Source of the DNA: CAXBGS01 sp963975425 | GTDB lineage: Bacteria; Planctomycetota; Planctomycetia; Pirellulales; Pirellulaceae | NCBI GenBank assembly: GCA_963975425.1 | Contig: CAXBGS010000001.1 | Coordinates: 930,001-994,000, forward strand | DNA: 64,000 nt | Direction: 5' to 3' | Shown here: in pieces, positions 45,671 through 54,471 of the stretch | How positions within the stretch are numbered: the first letter of the stretch is position 1 | How the letters are laid out: every line of letters starts with the position of its first letter | The notes under the pieces: model-generated | What the model saw: only the letters and a program-made list of their open reading frames with translations | What the model was told of the DNA's origin: nothing | Database searches by the model: none | Position numbers and translations under genes: made by a program

Positions 45671-46377
45671 ACGGCGTCCTGCAGTTAGCGCTAGCACTGG
45701 TCTTTGCGATTGTCGCGGCCGGACTGAACTGGGTCTATTTGGCCTCGCAAACGAATCCTACGACCTACGTCGCGATCGATTCCAGCGTCGAAAAAGGCGA
45801 AACGATTGAGGATTCTGACTTGGTCGCGATTCCGGTTCCCGGTCCGCCCGAACGATTGAAACAGGCGTTGATCCCTTACCAGAATCGCAGCATCTTGTTG
45901 GGCAACCCGGCGGCACGCGACTACGAAGCAGGCGACATGATCTTTGCTCGCGACCTGATGCCGCCAATCGACCAACAACAATGGGACGTGATTGGGCCGT
46001 TTGAACTGATCAGTGTCGCCGAGCAATTCAAACAACCGACCCAGCGCGTCGGCGCGGGTTCGACCTCGATCGGCCGCAACACGGTCACGATCGCGGTGGA
46101 TGCCAACTTTGATCGAAACACGAGTCGTCTGTTGCAAGCGATCACGTCTGAACGGTCACGAGATTCCGATTCATCGCGTCTTGAGATTGTGGCGGTACAA
46201 GTCGTCCCTTCGCCAAAGTCCGTCACGACTGCGTCGTCGATTCCACAACTTGGATCGATTCCACGCGATGAAACCGTTTACCAAACGGTTTCACTGGACG
46301 GAATCGCCAATGTCCCCGAAGTCTTACTCGAAGGCGACTTTATCCGCTTTGTCGTTCCTCAAACGGCGGGGCAGTGA
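45667..46377 (+). CDS. cpaB: CpaB/RcpC-like pilus assembly protein (SAF domain)
   Basis: 236 residues. An N-terminal membrane helix (about 5-25, LALALVFAIVAAGLNWVYLA) is followed by a SAF-type beta-clip domain (about 35-105) with VEKGETIEDSDLVAIPVP and NRSILLGNPAARDYEAGDMI, typical of CpaB/RcpC. A C-terminal domain to 236 is beta-rich. CpaB is a periplasmic partner of the outer-membrane secretin CpaC/RcpA, so its presence suggests that a secretin exists, yet none is encoded in this window. The ATG at 45667 overlaps the preceding stop. Confidence 0.82.
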   Translation: MNGVLQLALALVFAIVAAGLNWVYLASQTNPTTYVAIDSSVEKGETIEDSDLVAIPVPGPPERLKQALIPYQNRSILLGNPAARDYEAGDMIFARDLMPPIDQQQWDVIGPFELISVAEQFKQPTQRVGAGSTSIGRNTVTIAVDANFDRNTSRLLQAITSERSRDSDSSRLEIVAVQVVPSPKSVTTASSIPQLGSIPRDETVYQTVSLDGIANVPEVLLEGDFIRFVVPQTAGQ

Positions 46378-46378
46378 C

Positions 46379-48289
46379 ATGCGACTTTGGTACAACAACG
46401 TTGTCGATACACAACGGCGATTGGTCGAAATCGATGGCGATCGAGTCACAATCGGTCGCGATGAGAAGAACGACTTGGTTCTTGCCAGTCCGTACGTCGC
46501 ACCGGAAGCCGTCACGTTGTATCGACGCGACACCGGCTGGGAAGTCGTCGTCATGGGCAGCAACGGGATTCGGATCGGTGATCGACAATATGGTGCCGGC
46601 GAGCACTGCGAAATTCAATCTCAGTCGACGATCGAATTGTTTCCTTTTACCGTGACCATCGACTTACCGACGCAACAATCGCATTCGCAACAGGCCCAGC
46701 GGCGGCGGCTTGACGATCAGATGTCGCGACTGATTGCCGATACGCACCGCGAACTGCTCGAACGGATGAACCTGAGACAGGGAATTGATCCGAACAAACA
46801 ACAAGACGATGTGTATCTGCTAACACTCGAGCAGCACATCGAAACCATCGCTCGGACCAACCCGTTGTACACAGGTGACAGCGCTAAATCGTCCGACACA
46901 TCGCTGTGCTCTCATTTAGCCGGTTCCGCTGTTCGCGACCGAATGTTGTCGGCAGTGTCCGAAGTCTCGTCCAGCGGTATTACGACGCGGCCGGATACCC
47001 CAACGCTTACCGATCCGCAAGCCAATCCTTGGAACCGGATGGTGACGGCCGTGCCCGAGCGAGAAAAAGAACTTGAATCGACGATCAACTATCTCAAAGG
47101 CATCTTGAATCCGTCCGGCGATTCGATGCTACGGGGCATGGAACAGATCCAACGCGATTTCTGGGAAGCCTGGAATCAAATACACGAAAGTATTCACGCC
47201 GAGTTTCAAGATTACTTGACGATGCGGCTTTTGAAGAAAGACATCAAAGACATTGTGTTCGGCTACGGTCCCTTGGAGGACCTGTTGAGGATGAGCCATG
47301 TTTCGGAAATCATGGTCGTCAATCGCGACCGCATCTTTGTCGAATCGGCGGGAACGATCGAAAACAGCGGTCGCCGATTCGTATCCGACCAAGTCGTCGA
47401 ATCGGTCATCCAGCGAATCGTCGGAAAAGTGGGGCGTCGGATTGATCAATCGCAGCCGTTGGTCGACGCGCGCCTGCAAGACGGCAGTCGCGTCAACGCC
47501 GTCATCGCGCCGCTAGCGGTTAGCGGCCCGACGCTGACGATTCGTAAGTTTCCCGAGCGACGAATTTCGATTCACGACTTGGTTGCGCTGGGCACTTTGT
47601 CGACGGAATCGGCTGATTTTCTGCGGGCGTTGGTCCGTTCACGACGCAATCTGATCGTCTCGGGTGGAACCGGAACCGGAAAGACGACGTTATTGAATTG
47701 CCTGAGTGATTTTATTCCCGATGGCGAACGTATCGTCACGATCGAAGACACTGCCGAGTTGCAACTATCCAAAGATCACCTCGTTCGCATGGAAACCAAG
47801 AATGCGAATGTGGAAGGCGCTGGCGAATACACTATCCGCGATTTGGTTCGCAACGCGCTGCGGATGCGTCCGGATCGAATTGTGGTCGGCGAATGCCGCG
47901 GTGCAGAATCTCTGGACATGCTGCAGGCGATGAACACCGGCCACGACGGTTCGCTAACCACGATTCATGCCAATGACGCGCACGATGTTTCTTCGCGTTT
48001 AGAGGTGCTCGTACAGATGGCTGCCGACTTACCCGTCACCGCAATCCGAGAACAAATTGGCAGTGCGATCGACGTGATCATCCAGCTGCAACGGCATCGC
48101 GACGGACGTCGGTTGATAACACAGATCACCGAATGCGCCGGGGTGGATCCCGTCACCGGTCACTTGGAACTTCGAGATCTATTTGCCTGTCCGCCTGGCG
48201 GTGACAAATTGCGCGCCACCGGACAATTGCCGACGTTTATCGACGTGCTGTTGGATCAAGGGGATGTTGAACTGGAGGCGTTCTTTTGA
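46379..48289 (+). CDS. FHA-like domain fused to TadA/CpaF secretion ATPase
   Basis: 636 residues from the ATG at 46379, one base after the cpaB stop. Residues about 1-95 form an FHA-like beta-sandwich (VTIGRDEKNDLVLAS then VAPEAVTLY). It keeps the GR motif, but Ala and Glu replace the Ser and His that bind phosphothreonine. After a helical linker (about 100-280) comes the CpaF ATPase, with Walker A GGTGTGKT (Lys435), IVTIEDTAELQ and RMRPDRIVVGECRGAESLD. It is the second TadA of the locus. Its FHA-like part shares the V-A-P-x-A-x-T-L signature with the protein at 32414. Confidence 0.9.
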   Translation: MRLWYNNVVDTQRRLVEIDGDRVTIGRDEKNDLVLASPYVAPEAVTLYRRDTGWEVVVMGSNGIRIGDRQYGAGEHCEIQSQSTIELFPFTVTIDLPTQQSHSQQAQRRRLDDQMSRLIADTHRELLERMNLRQGIDPNKQQDDVYLLTLEQHIETIARTNPLYTGDSAKSSDTSLCSHLAGSAVRDRMLSAVSEVSSSGITTRPDTPTLTDPQANPWNRMVTAVPEREKELESTINYLKGILNPSGDSMLRGMEQIQRDFWEAWNQIHESIHAEFQDYLTMRLLKKDIKDIVFGYGPLEDLLRMSHVSEIMVVNRDRIFVESAGTIENSGRRFVSDQVVESVIQRIVGKVGRRIDQSQPLVDARLQDGSRVNAVIAPLAVSGPTLTIRKFPERRISIHDLVALGTLSTESADFLRALVRSRRNLIVSGGTGTGKTTLLNCLSDFIPDGERIVTIEDTAELQLSKDHLVRMETKNANVEGAGEYTIRDLVRNALRMRPDRIVVGECRGAESLDMLQAMNTGHDGSLTTIHANDAHDVSSRLEVLVQMAADLPVTAIREQIGSAIDVIIQLQRHRDGRRLITQITECAGVDPVTGHLELRDLFACPPGGDKLRATGQLPTFIDVLLDQGDVELEAFF

Positions 48290-49122
48290 TGATTGTCATT
48301 TCTTGCCTGCTTTTCGGATTAGCCGCCTTTTTAGGTTCTCACGCCGCGCTGACGCGATCAGACCAGTTGTTCGGCAAATTGGTCCCGCAAACGTTGATGT
48401 CGCAGGCGCGAACCGAGCTAGACCCAAAACGACTGCAGTCCTGGCAAACAACCTGGATGATCATGCTCGTCCTTTTTGCGATCGCCGGATGGGGCCTGCG
48501 GATCATTCCTATCGCAGCGGTGGGTGCTTTGATTTGGCTGTTTGTCCCGCGTTGGTTGTTGGCCTGGCAAATTCATCGGCGACGAACCAAGCTGCGAGAC
48601 CAACTGGTCGGGGCGATGCAATCGCTCGCCAACTCGGCGCGTGCGGGACAGTCGATTGCGCAGGCTTTGGATGCACTTTGCGACGAAACCGCTGAACCCC
48701 TTGCCGGTGAATTGAAACAGATGATGGCCGAATACCATCACGGCGTGCCACTGCCCGAAGCGATCTTGGACGCGAAGAGTCGCTTGAATCTTGACAGTTT
48801 TTCGATGTTCGCATCCACCATCGTGATCAGCTTGCAGCGAGGCGGTCGCGTCACCGAATCGCTGGAAAAAATCAGCCGCAGTTTGCGAGAGAACCAACGA
48901 GTCGAGAGAAAACTTGAAGCCGAGACCGCGGGCGGGTGGCGAGTGGTTTTGATCCTGACGCTATTTCCAATCTTGTTTCTCGCATTCTTTTACTTCTTGC
49001 ATCCCGAAGGCACCCGGCTGATGTTCCAGTCGTTGATCGGACAATTGCTGGTCGTCATCATTTTGGCATTGACCGTCGCCAGCGTGTGGTGGAGCCGTAA
49101 GATTCTGAATATCGAACTATGA
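48289..49122 (+). CDS. tadB: TadB-like type II secretion F-domain protein
   Basis: 277 residues from the ATG at 48289, overlapping the TadA stop (TGATG). A helix at the N-terminus, a helix pair (about 60-90), the cytoplasmic T2SSF domain with MQSLANSARAGQSIAQALD and EISR-type helices, and two C-terminal helices (about 210-270) match TadB. TadB and TadC form the inner-membrane platform, but TadC is encoded far away on the opposite strand. Its 3' end overlaps the convergent sigma-factor gene by 6 bp. Confidence 0.88.
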   Translation: MIVISCLLFGLAAFLGSHAALTRSDQLFGKLVPQTLMSQARTELDPKRLQSWQTTWMIMLVLFAIAGWGLRIIPIAAVGALIWLFVPRWLLAWQIHRRRTKLRDQLVGAMQSLANSARAGQSIAQALDALCDETAEPLAGELKQMMAEYHHGVPLPEAILDAKSRLNLDSFSMFASTIVISLQRGGRVTESLEKISRSLRENQRVERKLEAETAGGWRVVLILTLFPILFLAFFYFLHPEGTRLMFQSLIGQLLVVIILALTVASVWWSRKILNIEL

Positions 49123-49911
49123 TGGATTTGGCTCTGCAGAAAGCAGGCTCTTTCTTTGAGCCAACATGGATTGGCAGTAGTGCAATAACTGCAACTCAGC
49201 CAATTCCTGCTCGACGTCATCCAAGTCCGTCGTCGAAAGTGACTCGCTGACAGCGGCAATCAGATGGTTGGCAAATTTCTCTCGCGATCGGTGCAGCAAA
49301 ACGCGGAGCCTTGTCGCAGTGACCGGCGCACCGATCAATTCCCCAAGCCGCTCGGCCAATTCTGTGCTGCGGAGCTGGGGCGATTCAACACGCAATCGAA
49401 GCACGGTCATCCAAGGTTTGCCGGTGCGCGTTTCCTCATCGGCCAGTCGCTGCCACGCTTTGGTTAGCAAATCGTCTCGCCAGACGACTTGAAAATCGAG
49501 TTCGCGTTGTTGTTCGTCTTTGTCGTCAGCGATCACGCACGATGTTTCCAAGGGCGATTCACGCCGCCGCGTTTGTTTTCGATAGTGGTCGGCAACCAGC
49601 CGCGACAACACCACTTTCAGAAAACCGCGAAAGCGACCCTTTTCGGGATTCGCACACCGATAGTCGCCCTGCAATAGCCGGATCGCAAACTCTTGAAACG
49701 TTTCTTCCGCCGCCACTTCGTCACGAAAAGCGCCTCGCAAATAACGCAGGATCGCATCACCATAGCGGGCCAGTATCTCATGCCGCGCCTCACGCGACGG
49801 CCCGTTTGGCTGTGATGCGTCGTGGGCATCCAACACCATCGTCCACACGGTTTCGATGTGGCTTAATCGTTGCAGCGTTGGCGGGGCAATTGCATTCACG
49901 GTAGCGATCAA
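49117..49911 (-). CDS. ECF-type RNA polymerase sigma factor
   Basis: 264 residues. The sigma-2 region (EETFQEFAIRLLQGDY, then GRFRGFLKVVLSRLVADHYRKQ) and a sigma-4-like helix-turn-helix near 175-225 (RVESPQLRSTELAERLG) identify a sigma-70-family factor of planctomycete ECF type. It starts at TTG 49911, directly after the kinase stop (TGATTG), or at GTG 49899. Co-transcription with a Ser/Thr kinase is known for several planctomycete ECF groups and suggests control by phosphorylation rather than by an anti-sigma factor. No anti-sigma gene is seen. The 3' end converges on tadB. Confidence 0.82.
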   Translation of the reverse strand: MIATVNAIAPPTLQRLSHIETVWTMVLDAHDASQPNGPSREARHEILARYGDAILRYLRGAFRDEVAAEETFQEFAIRLLQGDYRCANPEKGRFRGFLKVVLSRLVADHYRKQTRRRESPLETSCVIADDKDEQQRELDFQVVWRDDLLTKAWQRLADEETRTGKPWMTVLRLRVESPQLRSTELAERLGELIGAPVTATRLRVLLHRSREKFANHLIAAVSESLSTTDLDDVEQELAELQLLHYCQSMLAQRKSLLSAEPNPS

Positions 49912-51072
49912 TCAAGTAGGCGTAACTGGAATTCGACTTCGAAACGATCGCAATGCATTGGCAAAGGCATTCGCGCCCGCGTAGCGTTCGTTAGGATCGG
50001 TTTGCGTCGCTTTGCGACAGATTTGGTCGAGAGTCAACAGAGCAAGTGAATCGATCGGGTACAGCGAAGTTAGATTTGAATGGTGTAAGTCGTTTGCCAG
50101 TGCGGCGGGCGGTTGCTGCCGGATCATTGCCAGCCGTTCATGCAACGACAGCCCACTGGATAATTGGTCAGCCAGCGGTGTTGTGCCCGTCAGCAATTCG
50201 TACAACAGAATCCCCAGCGAAAAAACATCGCTACGGACGCCAATGCGATCGCAACGCAGTGCCGCTTGTTCGGGACTCATGTAATGCGGAGTGCCGAGCA
50301 AATGCGTCGACCAGGAACTAGAGGCGGCGAGCGTTTCTTGGCCATCGCTTCGTTTGGCCAGTCCGAAGTCGATGATCTTGGGGCGGAAATTCTTGCCACG
50401 ACGGTGAACCAAAATGTTGGCTGGCTTAAGATCGCGATGCAAAATCCCTTGACGATGTAAGGCCGCAACGCCATCGCAGACGTCGATCAACAGATCCAAC
50501 ATCGCGCCAAGCGACACAGCGTGATCTTGGCAATGGGAATCGATCGTTGTTCCCTGAACCCATTCCATCGCCAAGAACGGGACGTTGTCTTTAGTCGATC
50601 CGGCGTCAATGAATTTGACTAGACATCGATGCCGCGCCTGCCGTAGAAACTGTTGCTCTTTGCGAAAACGCGCTACAAATTTTGATTGGGGCAGGTCAGG
50701 CCGGATCACCTTTAGCGCGCAGTCTTTCGGCACCGACGACGCATGGTCTTTACTTGGGCCTTCTGAAAATCGGGCAGGATAGACGTTTCCCATACCGCCG
50801 CTGCCCAGCCGATCGACGATTCGATATCGACCGATTCGATCAGGCATCCGATGCGAGTCCGTCTGTCGTGGCAGCGGGATATCCCATAACCGCGCCGACG
50901 AATCCACCGATTTGCTTGCGTGAACAAGCTGGTTGATCTGTTCGCGACACTGCGGAAACCGCTTTAGCAATGATTGGGGGCTGGCGTCGGGATCGACAGC
51001 CAGCGACTCGGCAAACCCGTCCAACTGGGATTCAAACGATGAATCGGGCAGGATTGGGGAAGCGATTTTCAT
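49912..51072 (-). CDS. Ser/Thr protein kinase linked to sigma factor
   Basis: 386 residues with an intact kinase core: glycine loop GSGGMGNVY, ALKVIRP Lys, HRDLKPANIL, DFGLAK and SPEQAAL. It also has a short N-terminal helical region (about 1-80) resembling the N-terminal region of other planctomycete sigma-associated kinases. No membrane helix is seen, so it is probably cytoplasmic. It shares an operon with the ECF sigma factor, with no gap between the genes, and probably phosphorylates that sigma factor; this is inferred from context. In contrast with the pseudokinase at 35164, all catalytic residues are present. Confidence 0.9.
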   Translation of the reverse strand: MKIASPILPDSSFESQLDGFAESLAVDPDASPQSLLKRFPQCREQINQLVHASKSVDSSARLWDIPLPRQTDSHRMPDRIGRYRIVDRLGSGGMGNVYPARFSEGPSKDHASSVPKDCALKVIRPDLPQSKFVARFRKEQQFLRQARHRCLVKFIDAGSTKDNVPFLAMEWVQGTTIDSHCQDHAVSLGAMLDLLIDVCDGVAALHRQGILHRDLKPANILVHRRGKNFRPKIIDFGLAKRSDGQETLAASSSWSTHLLGTPHYMSPEQAALRCDRIGVRSDVFSLGILLYELLTGTTPLADQLSSGLSLHERLAMIRQQPPAALANDLHHSNLTSLYPIDSLALLTLDQICRKATQTDPNERYAGANAFANALRSFRSRIPVTPT

Positions 51073-51233
51073 GGTGAATTGTCAGGCAAGAACTCAATCT
51101 TTGGTGCAATCAATCGAGCGTCATGATTGGAATCGTTAAGGGTTCCTGCGAAATGTGCCCGACAAACCGGAACGATTTATCCGCATTTTTTGAGAAAAAA
51201 AGACGGATGACTGCCGCAGACCAGACGCGGTCC

Positions 51234-52604
51234 TCAGAACTGAAAGTAGACAAAGGGCTGAAAACCTCGCGGCGAATACAGCACCAGTGCCCATAACATC
51301 ACGGCCGTAGCGACGGGCGAGTACCAACGGTCGTGTGGCAATCGCATTGCGAATCGTAATCTTGTCCGCCACGCGGCGTGTTCGATGACCATCACGGCCA
51401 GCACGCCGATCACAAGGGGCGGGTACCAGCTGATCCCCGATGCCAACGTCGTCATCCGAGTCAAATACAGCAGAGCGGTCGCAAAGTCTTGGCTGCGGAA
51501 CAGCACCCAGCCGACCAGCACAATCATCATCGTCAATAACCAACCGACGATCCCCAGCGGATACCGCGGGCGCACGCGATTGAGCACCAAAGCCAGTCCG
51601 TGCCAGATTCCCCAAACGACGAATGTCCAAGCGGCTCCGTGCCAAAGCCCGCCTAGCGTCATCGTGATCATCAAGTTGCGATAGGTCGTCGCATCGCTGC
51701 CCCGACTGCCACCAAGTCGAATGTAGAGATAGTCGCGCAGCCAACGTGAGAGTGTCATATGCCAACGATGCCAAAAATCGGCAATCGAGGTGGCCAAGTA
51801 CGGGTGGCGAAAGTTCTTGGGGAATCGATAGCCCAACATTTTGGCCGCGCCGATCGCCATGTCGGTGTAGCCGGAAAAGTCATAGTAGATTTGCCCGGCG
51901 TACGCGAGCGCGGCGATCCACAACGTTAATCCGCTGTACAGATCCGAACCGGCAAAAACGACATCAACCATCTCGCCGAGCCGATCCGCCAACAAGACCT
52001 TCTTCACCGCGCCTCGCAACAGTTGCTGCGCTCCGCCGTACAGACGGCGGTTTGACCACGTCGGCGTCTCGGACAACTGTGGCAATAGTTCTCGCGCGCG
52101 AACGATTGGACCGGCGACCAGTTGAGGAAAGAACGCGACGTAGAGCGCAAAATCTAAAAAACTTGCGGTCGGCTGCAGCTTGCCTCGATAGACATCGATC
52201 GTATAGCTCAAGGTTTGAAACGTGAAGAACGATATCCCGACCGGCAGGATGATCGAAAGTGTTCCGGTCGCAAAACCGAACGACTGTAAAAGCGGAGAAG
52301 CGGATTCGATAAAGAAATTGAAATACTTAAAGAACCCCAAGACGCCCAAATTCGCCGCCAAACTGACCCACAACCATCGTCGGCCCGCCGCATCAGAATC
52401 GCTGGACTGAATCTTTCGTGCAACAAAAAAGTCGACGAACGTCGAAAACATCAACAGTCCGCAAAAGCGATAGTCCCAGTACGCGTAGAAGTAATAGCTC
52501 GCCACCAACAGAATAGCGTTGCGATGGGATCGCTTGCTTGAAACCCAGACAGCGACAAAGACGGCCGCTAAGAAAATCAAGAATTCCAGTTGCGTGAACA
52601 GCAT
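51234..52604 (-). CDS. MBOAT-family O-acyltransferase (AlgI/DltB-like)
   Basis: 456 residues with about ten membrane helices. The MBOAT hallmarks are HRWHMTLSRWLRDYLYIRLGGSRG and the active-site His in TLGGLWHGAAW. Such proteins move acyl groups, commonly acetyl, across the membrane onto polysaccharides. The partner gene upstream (52610-53716) encodes an SGNH-hydrolase-like protein, matching the AlgI/AlgJ-type pairing in which the SGNH protein completes acetylation. The gap is only 5 bp. The acceptor polysaccharide is unknown. Start ATG 52604. Confidence 0.92.
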   Translation of the reverse strand: MLFTQLEFLIFLAAVFVAVWVSSKRSHRNAILLVASYYFYAYWDYRFCGLLMFSTFVDFFVARKIQSSDSDAAGRRWLWVSLAANLGVLGFFKYFNFFIESASPLLQSFGFATGTLSIILPVGISFFTFQTLSYTIDVYRGKLQPTASFLDFALYVAFFPQLVAGPIVRARELLPQLSETPTWSNRRLYGGAQQLLRGAVKKVLLADRLGEMVDVVFAGSDLYSGLTLWIAALAYAGQIYYDFSGYTDMAIGAAKMLGYRFPKNFRHPYLATSIADFWHRWHMTLSRWLRDYLYIRLGGSRGSDATTYRNLMITMTLGGLWHGAAWTFVVWGIWHGLALVLNRVRPRYPLGIVGWLLTMMIVLVGWVLFRSQDFATALLYLTRMTTLASGISWYPPLVIGVLAVMVIEHAAWRTRLRFAMRLPHDRWYSPVATAVMLWALVLYSPRGFQPFVYFQF

Positions 52605-52609
52605 GTTGA

Positions 52610-53716
52610 CTAAGATTCCTCAACGTACTGGTCTTGCAACGCGTCGGCGATCTGCCGGGCGATGACTCGGTATCCCGTTTCGTTCAGATGGCCACTGCCG
52701 AAACGGCCGTTGTGAAATCCGTGTGGCCATTCGCCCTCCGCCGCGCTCCGTCGCAACGCATCGCGTGCATCAACCAAGATGATTCCGGAATCTGCTGTGG
52801 CGCGGGTCAACCGCAAATATCGCTGATCATCGCCGTCGACGGTTCGAACGATGCCATTGGTGATGTTGGGCAGCACCGGAGCGTAAACGATCATCACTGC
52901 CGCATCTTGAATTTGGCCAAGCTGCGCGGCAACATCATCCCATTCATGTTTGATGATCGCTGCGAATTCACCACGTTCTGCCGCCACGATCCCCGAGTTC
53001 CGATCCGAACGGTCGTTGGTCGCCTCGCGATCCTTACGTTCGATTCGTGGAACGACCACCGGCGATGGGTTGCGTTGAGGTCCGGGTGAAAATCTTAGCC
53101 GCCTTGGCTGACCATCGATGTCGGTAAGCAAACGACGCGCGGTTTCGATCAGAAAGGCGGGCAATGTGCTGGCGATTCCCGATGTGTTGGTTGCCCTCGA
53201 TTCAACGGCCGCAGAATCCCGTCCCGCGACCAAATCGTCTAGTTCGGCAATCAGCAGGACATGCACATCAATCTTGAAGGCATCCTGAACCCGCGGCATC
53301 TGCGGCAGCCAATCGGCGGCATCGTCACCGCTGCGGGCCATTGGAAAGGCAACGATCGATTGGTCGATTCGGTTTGTGGCTCGTTCGATCTGCACGTGCA
53401 GCTTCGATGTGTCCGCGACACAGACGCCTTCGGCCTGTGAATCGCCCCAGATCGCGATTCGAAGCGTTTCGCCCTCAGCAGGCGGCAGATCGCGCCGACC
53501 CGGCATACCGTGGGGACCGATGAAGGTGTCCGCGTATCCTTCACTGCGCCAGCGATACGAATTGCCGGCCGGCATCACGGCGACTTGCCGCAGTGTGTCT
53601 AGGGACTGCGGCAGATAGCTTCGCACAAACAGAGGTGAAGAAGTCGCAATGATCAGTGTTCCCAACAAGGAACCCAACCACCATTGCCCAATCAATTTCC
53701 AGCGCGGAACCGTCAC
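52610..53716 (-). CDS. SGNH-hydrolase-like protein (AlgJ/DltD-type acylation partner)
   Basis: 368 residues from a GTG at 53716. An N-terminal membrane anchor (about 8-30) is followed by an SGNH fold: block I WGDSQAEGV (nucleophile Ser), and a block V region GHLNETGYRVIARQ containing the catalytic His. The middle region is variable. The gene lies directly upstream of the MBOAT gene and is almost certainly co-transcribed. It probably transfers or removes an acetyl group on an exported polysaccharide. Which of transferase or esterase applies cannot be told from sequence. Confidence 0.82.
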   Translation of the reverse strand: MTVPRWKLIGQWWLGSLLGTLIIATSSPLFVRSYLPQSLDTLRQVAVMPAGNSYRWRSEGYADTFIGPHGMPGRRDLPPAEGETLRIAIWGDSQAEGVCVADTSKLHVQIERATNRIDQSIVAFPMARSGDDAADWLPQMPRVQDAFKIDVHVLLIAELDDLVAGRDSAAVESRATNTSGIASTLPAFLIETARRLLTDIDGQPRRLRFSPGPQRNPSPVVVPRIERKDREATNDRSDRNSGIVAAERGEFAAIIKHEWDDVAAQLGQIQDAAVMIVYAPVLPNITNGIVRTVDGDDQRYLRLTRATADSGIILVDARDALRRSAAEGEWPHGFHNGRFGSGHLNETGYRVIARQIADALQDQYVEES

Positions 53717-53745
53717 CCTTCACCTGTGACCTTTCACATCCCGAA

Positions 53746-54177
53746 TCACTCTTCGGTGACGCGAACCGTTTTCATCTTATCACCCTGTTCAATCGCATCG
53801 ACGATGTCTTGGCCTTCGATCACTTTGCCAAAAACACTGTGGCGATTATCCAAATGGGGTGTCGCCAAGTGCGTGATGAAGAACTGTGATCCGTTGGTAT
53901 TCGGACCGGCGTTGGCCATCGACAAAACGCCCGGACCGTCATGCTTCAAGTCGGGATGAAACTCGTCTTCGAACTTATAGCCAGGGCCACCGGCGCCGGT
54001 ACCATCGGGGCACCCACCCTGGATCATAAAGTCGGGGATGACGCGGTGAAACGTAAGTCCGTCGTAGTACTCTTTTCCGCACAGCGTTTCAAAGTTCTCG
54101 ACGGTTTTGGGCGTCTTGTCGGCAAACAGTTCCACTCGGATAGTGCCTTTGTCGGTATCAAACGTAGCGACTTTCAT
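53746..54177 (-). CDS. Cyclophilin-type peptidyl-prolyl isomerase
   Basis: 143 residues, a complete small cyclophilin without signal peptide, hence cytoplasmic. The conserved core FHRVIPDFMIQGGCPDGTG is followed by the GPGYKFEDEF region and NTNGSQFFITH, placing the catalytic Arg and the Phe/Met/Gln pocket. It accelerates cis-trans isomerisation of X-Pro bonds. ATG at 54177 with an AAGGAAC-like box close upstream. It lies 29 bp downstream of the SGNH start on the same strand, but a shared function is not evident. Confidence 0.94.
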   Translation of the reverse strand: MKVATFDTDKGTIRVELFADKTPKTVENFETLCGKEYYDGLTFHRVIPDFMIQGGCPDGTGAGGPGYKFEDEFHPDLKHDGPGVLSMANAGPNTNGSQFFITHLATPHLDNRHSVFGKVIEGQDIVDAIEQGDKMKTVRVTEE

Positions 54178-54288
54178 CTTGTTCCTTGGATTACGGTGTG
54201 GGGCCGGGAATGATTTCCGGCACGATCAGGTTCACAAATCGCCGGACTGGTTCCGGCACATGCGGTTAACGAAAAGTGAGAAGACAGT

Positions 54289-54388
54289 TCTATCGCAACG
54301 AACGTCTATTGCAACGAACGAGTTTCCTGCATGAATGGGTTTGCTGGACGAACTGGCTTGCTAAATGAACTGGCTTGCTAGATGAACG
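54289..54388. repeat. 16-17 bp degenerate tandem repeat
   Basis: Two units tctatcgcaacgaacg/tctattgcaacgaacg are followed by four 17-bp units: agtttcctgcatgaatg, ggtttgctggacgaact, ggcttgctaaatgaact and ggcttgctagatgaacg. The array occupies the gap between the cyclophilin and the small membrane protein. No gene is seen in 54178-54471. Confidence 0.75.
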
Positions 54389-54471
54389 GGCCAACTGAAC
54401 CAGCGGCATTGAGATGATGAGGCTTGAGGACCGATCTCGTCGCTTGTCGGCGTTTCCCAATGACACCATGC

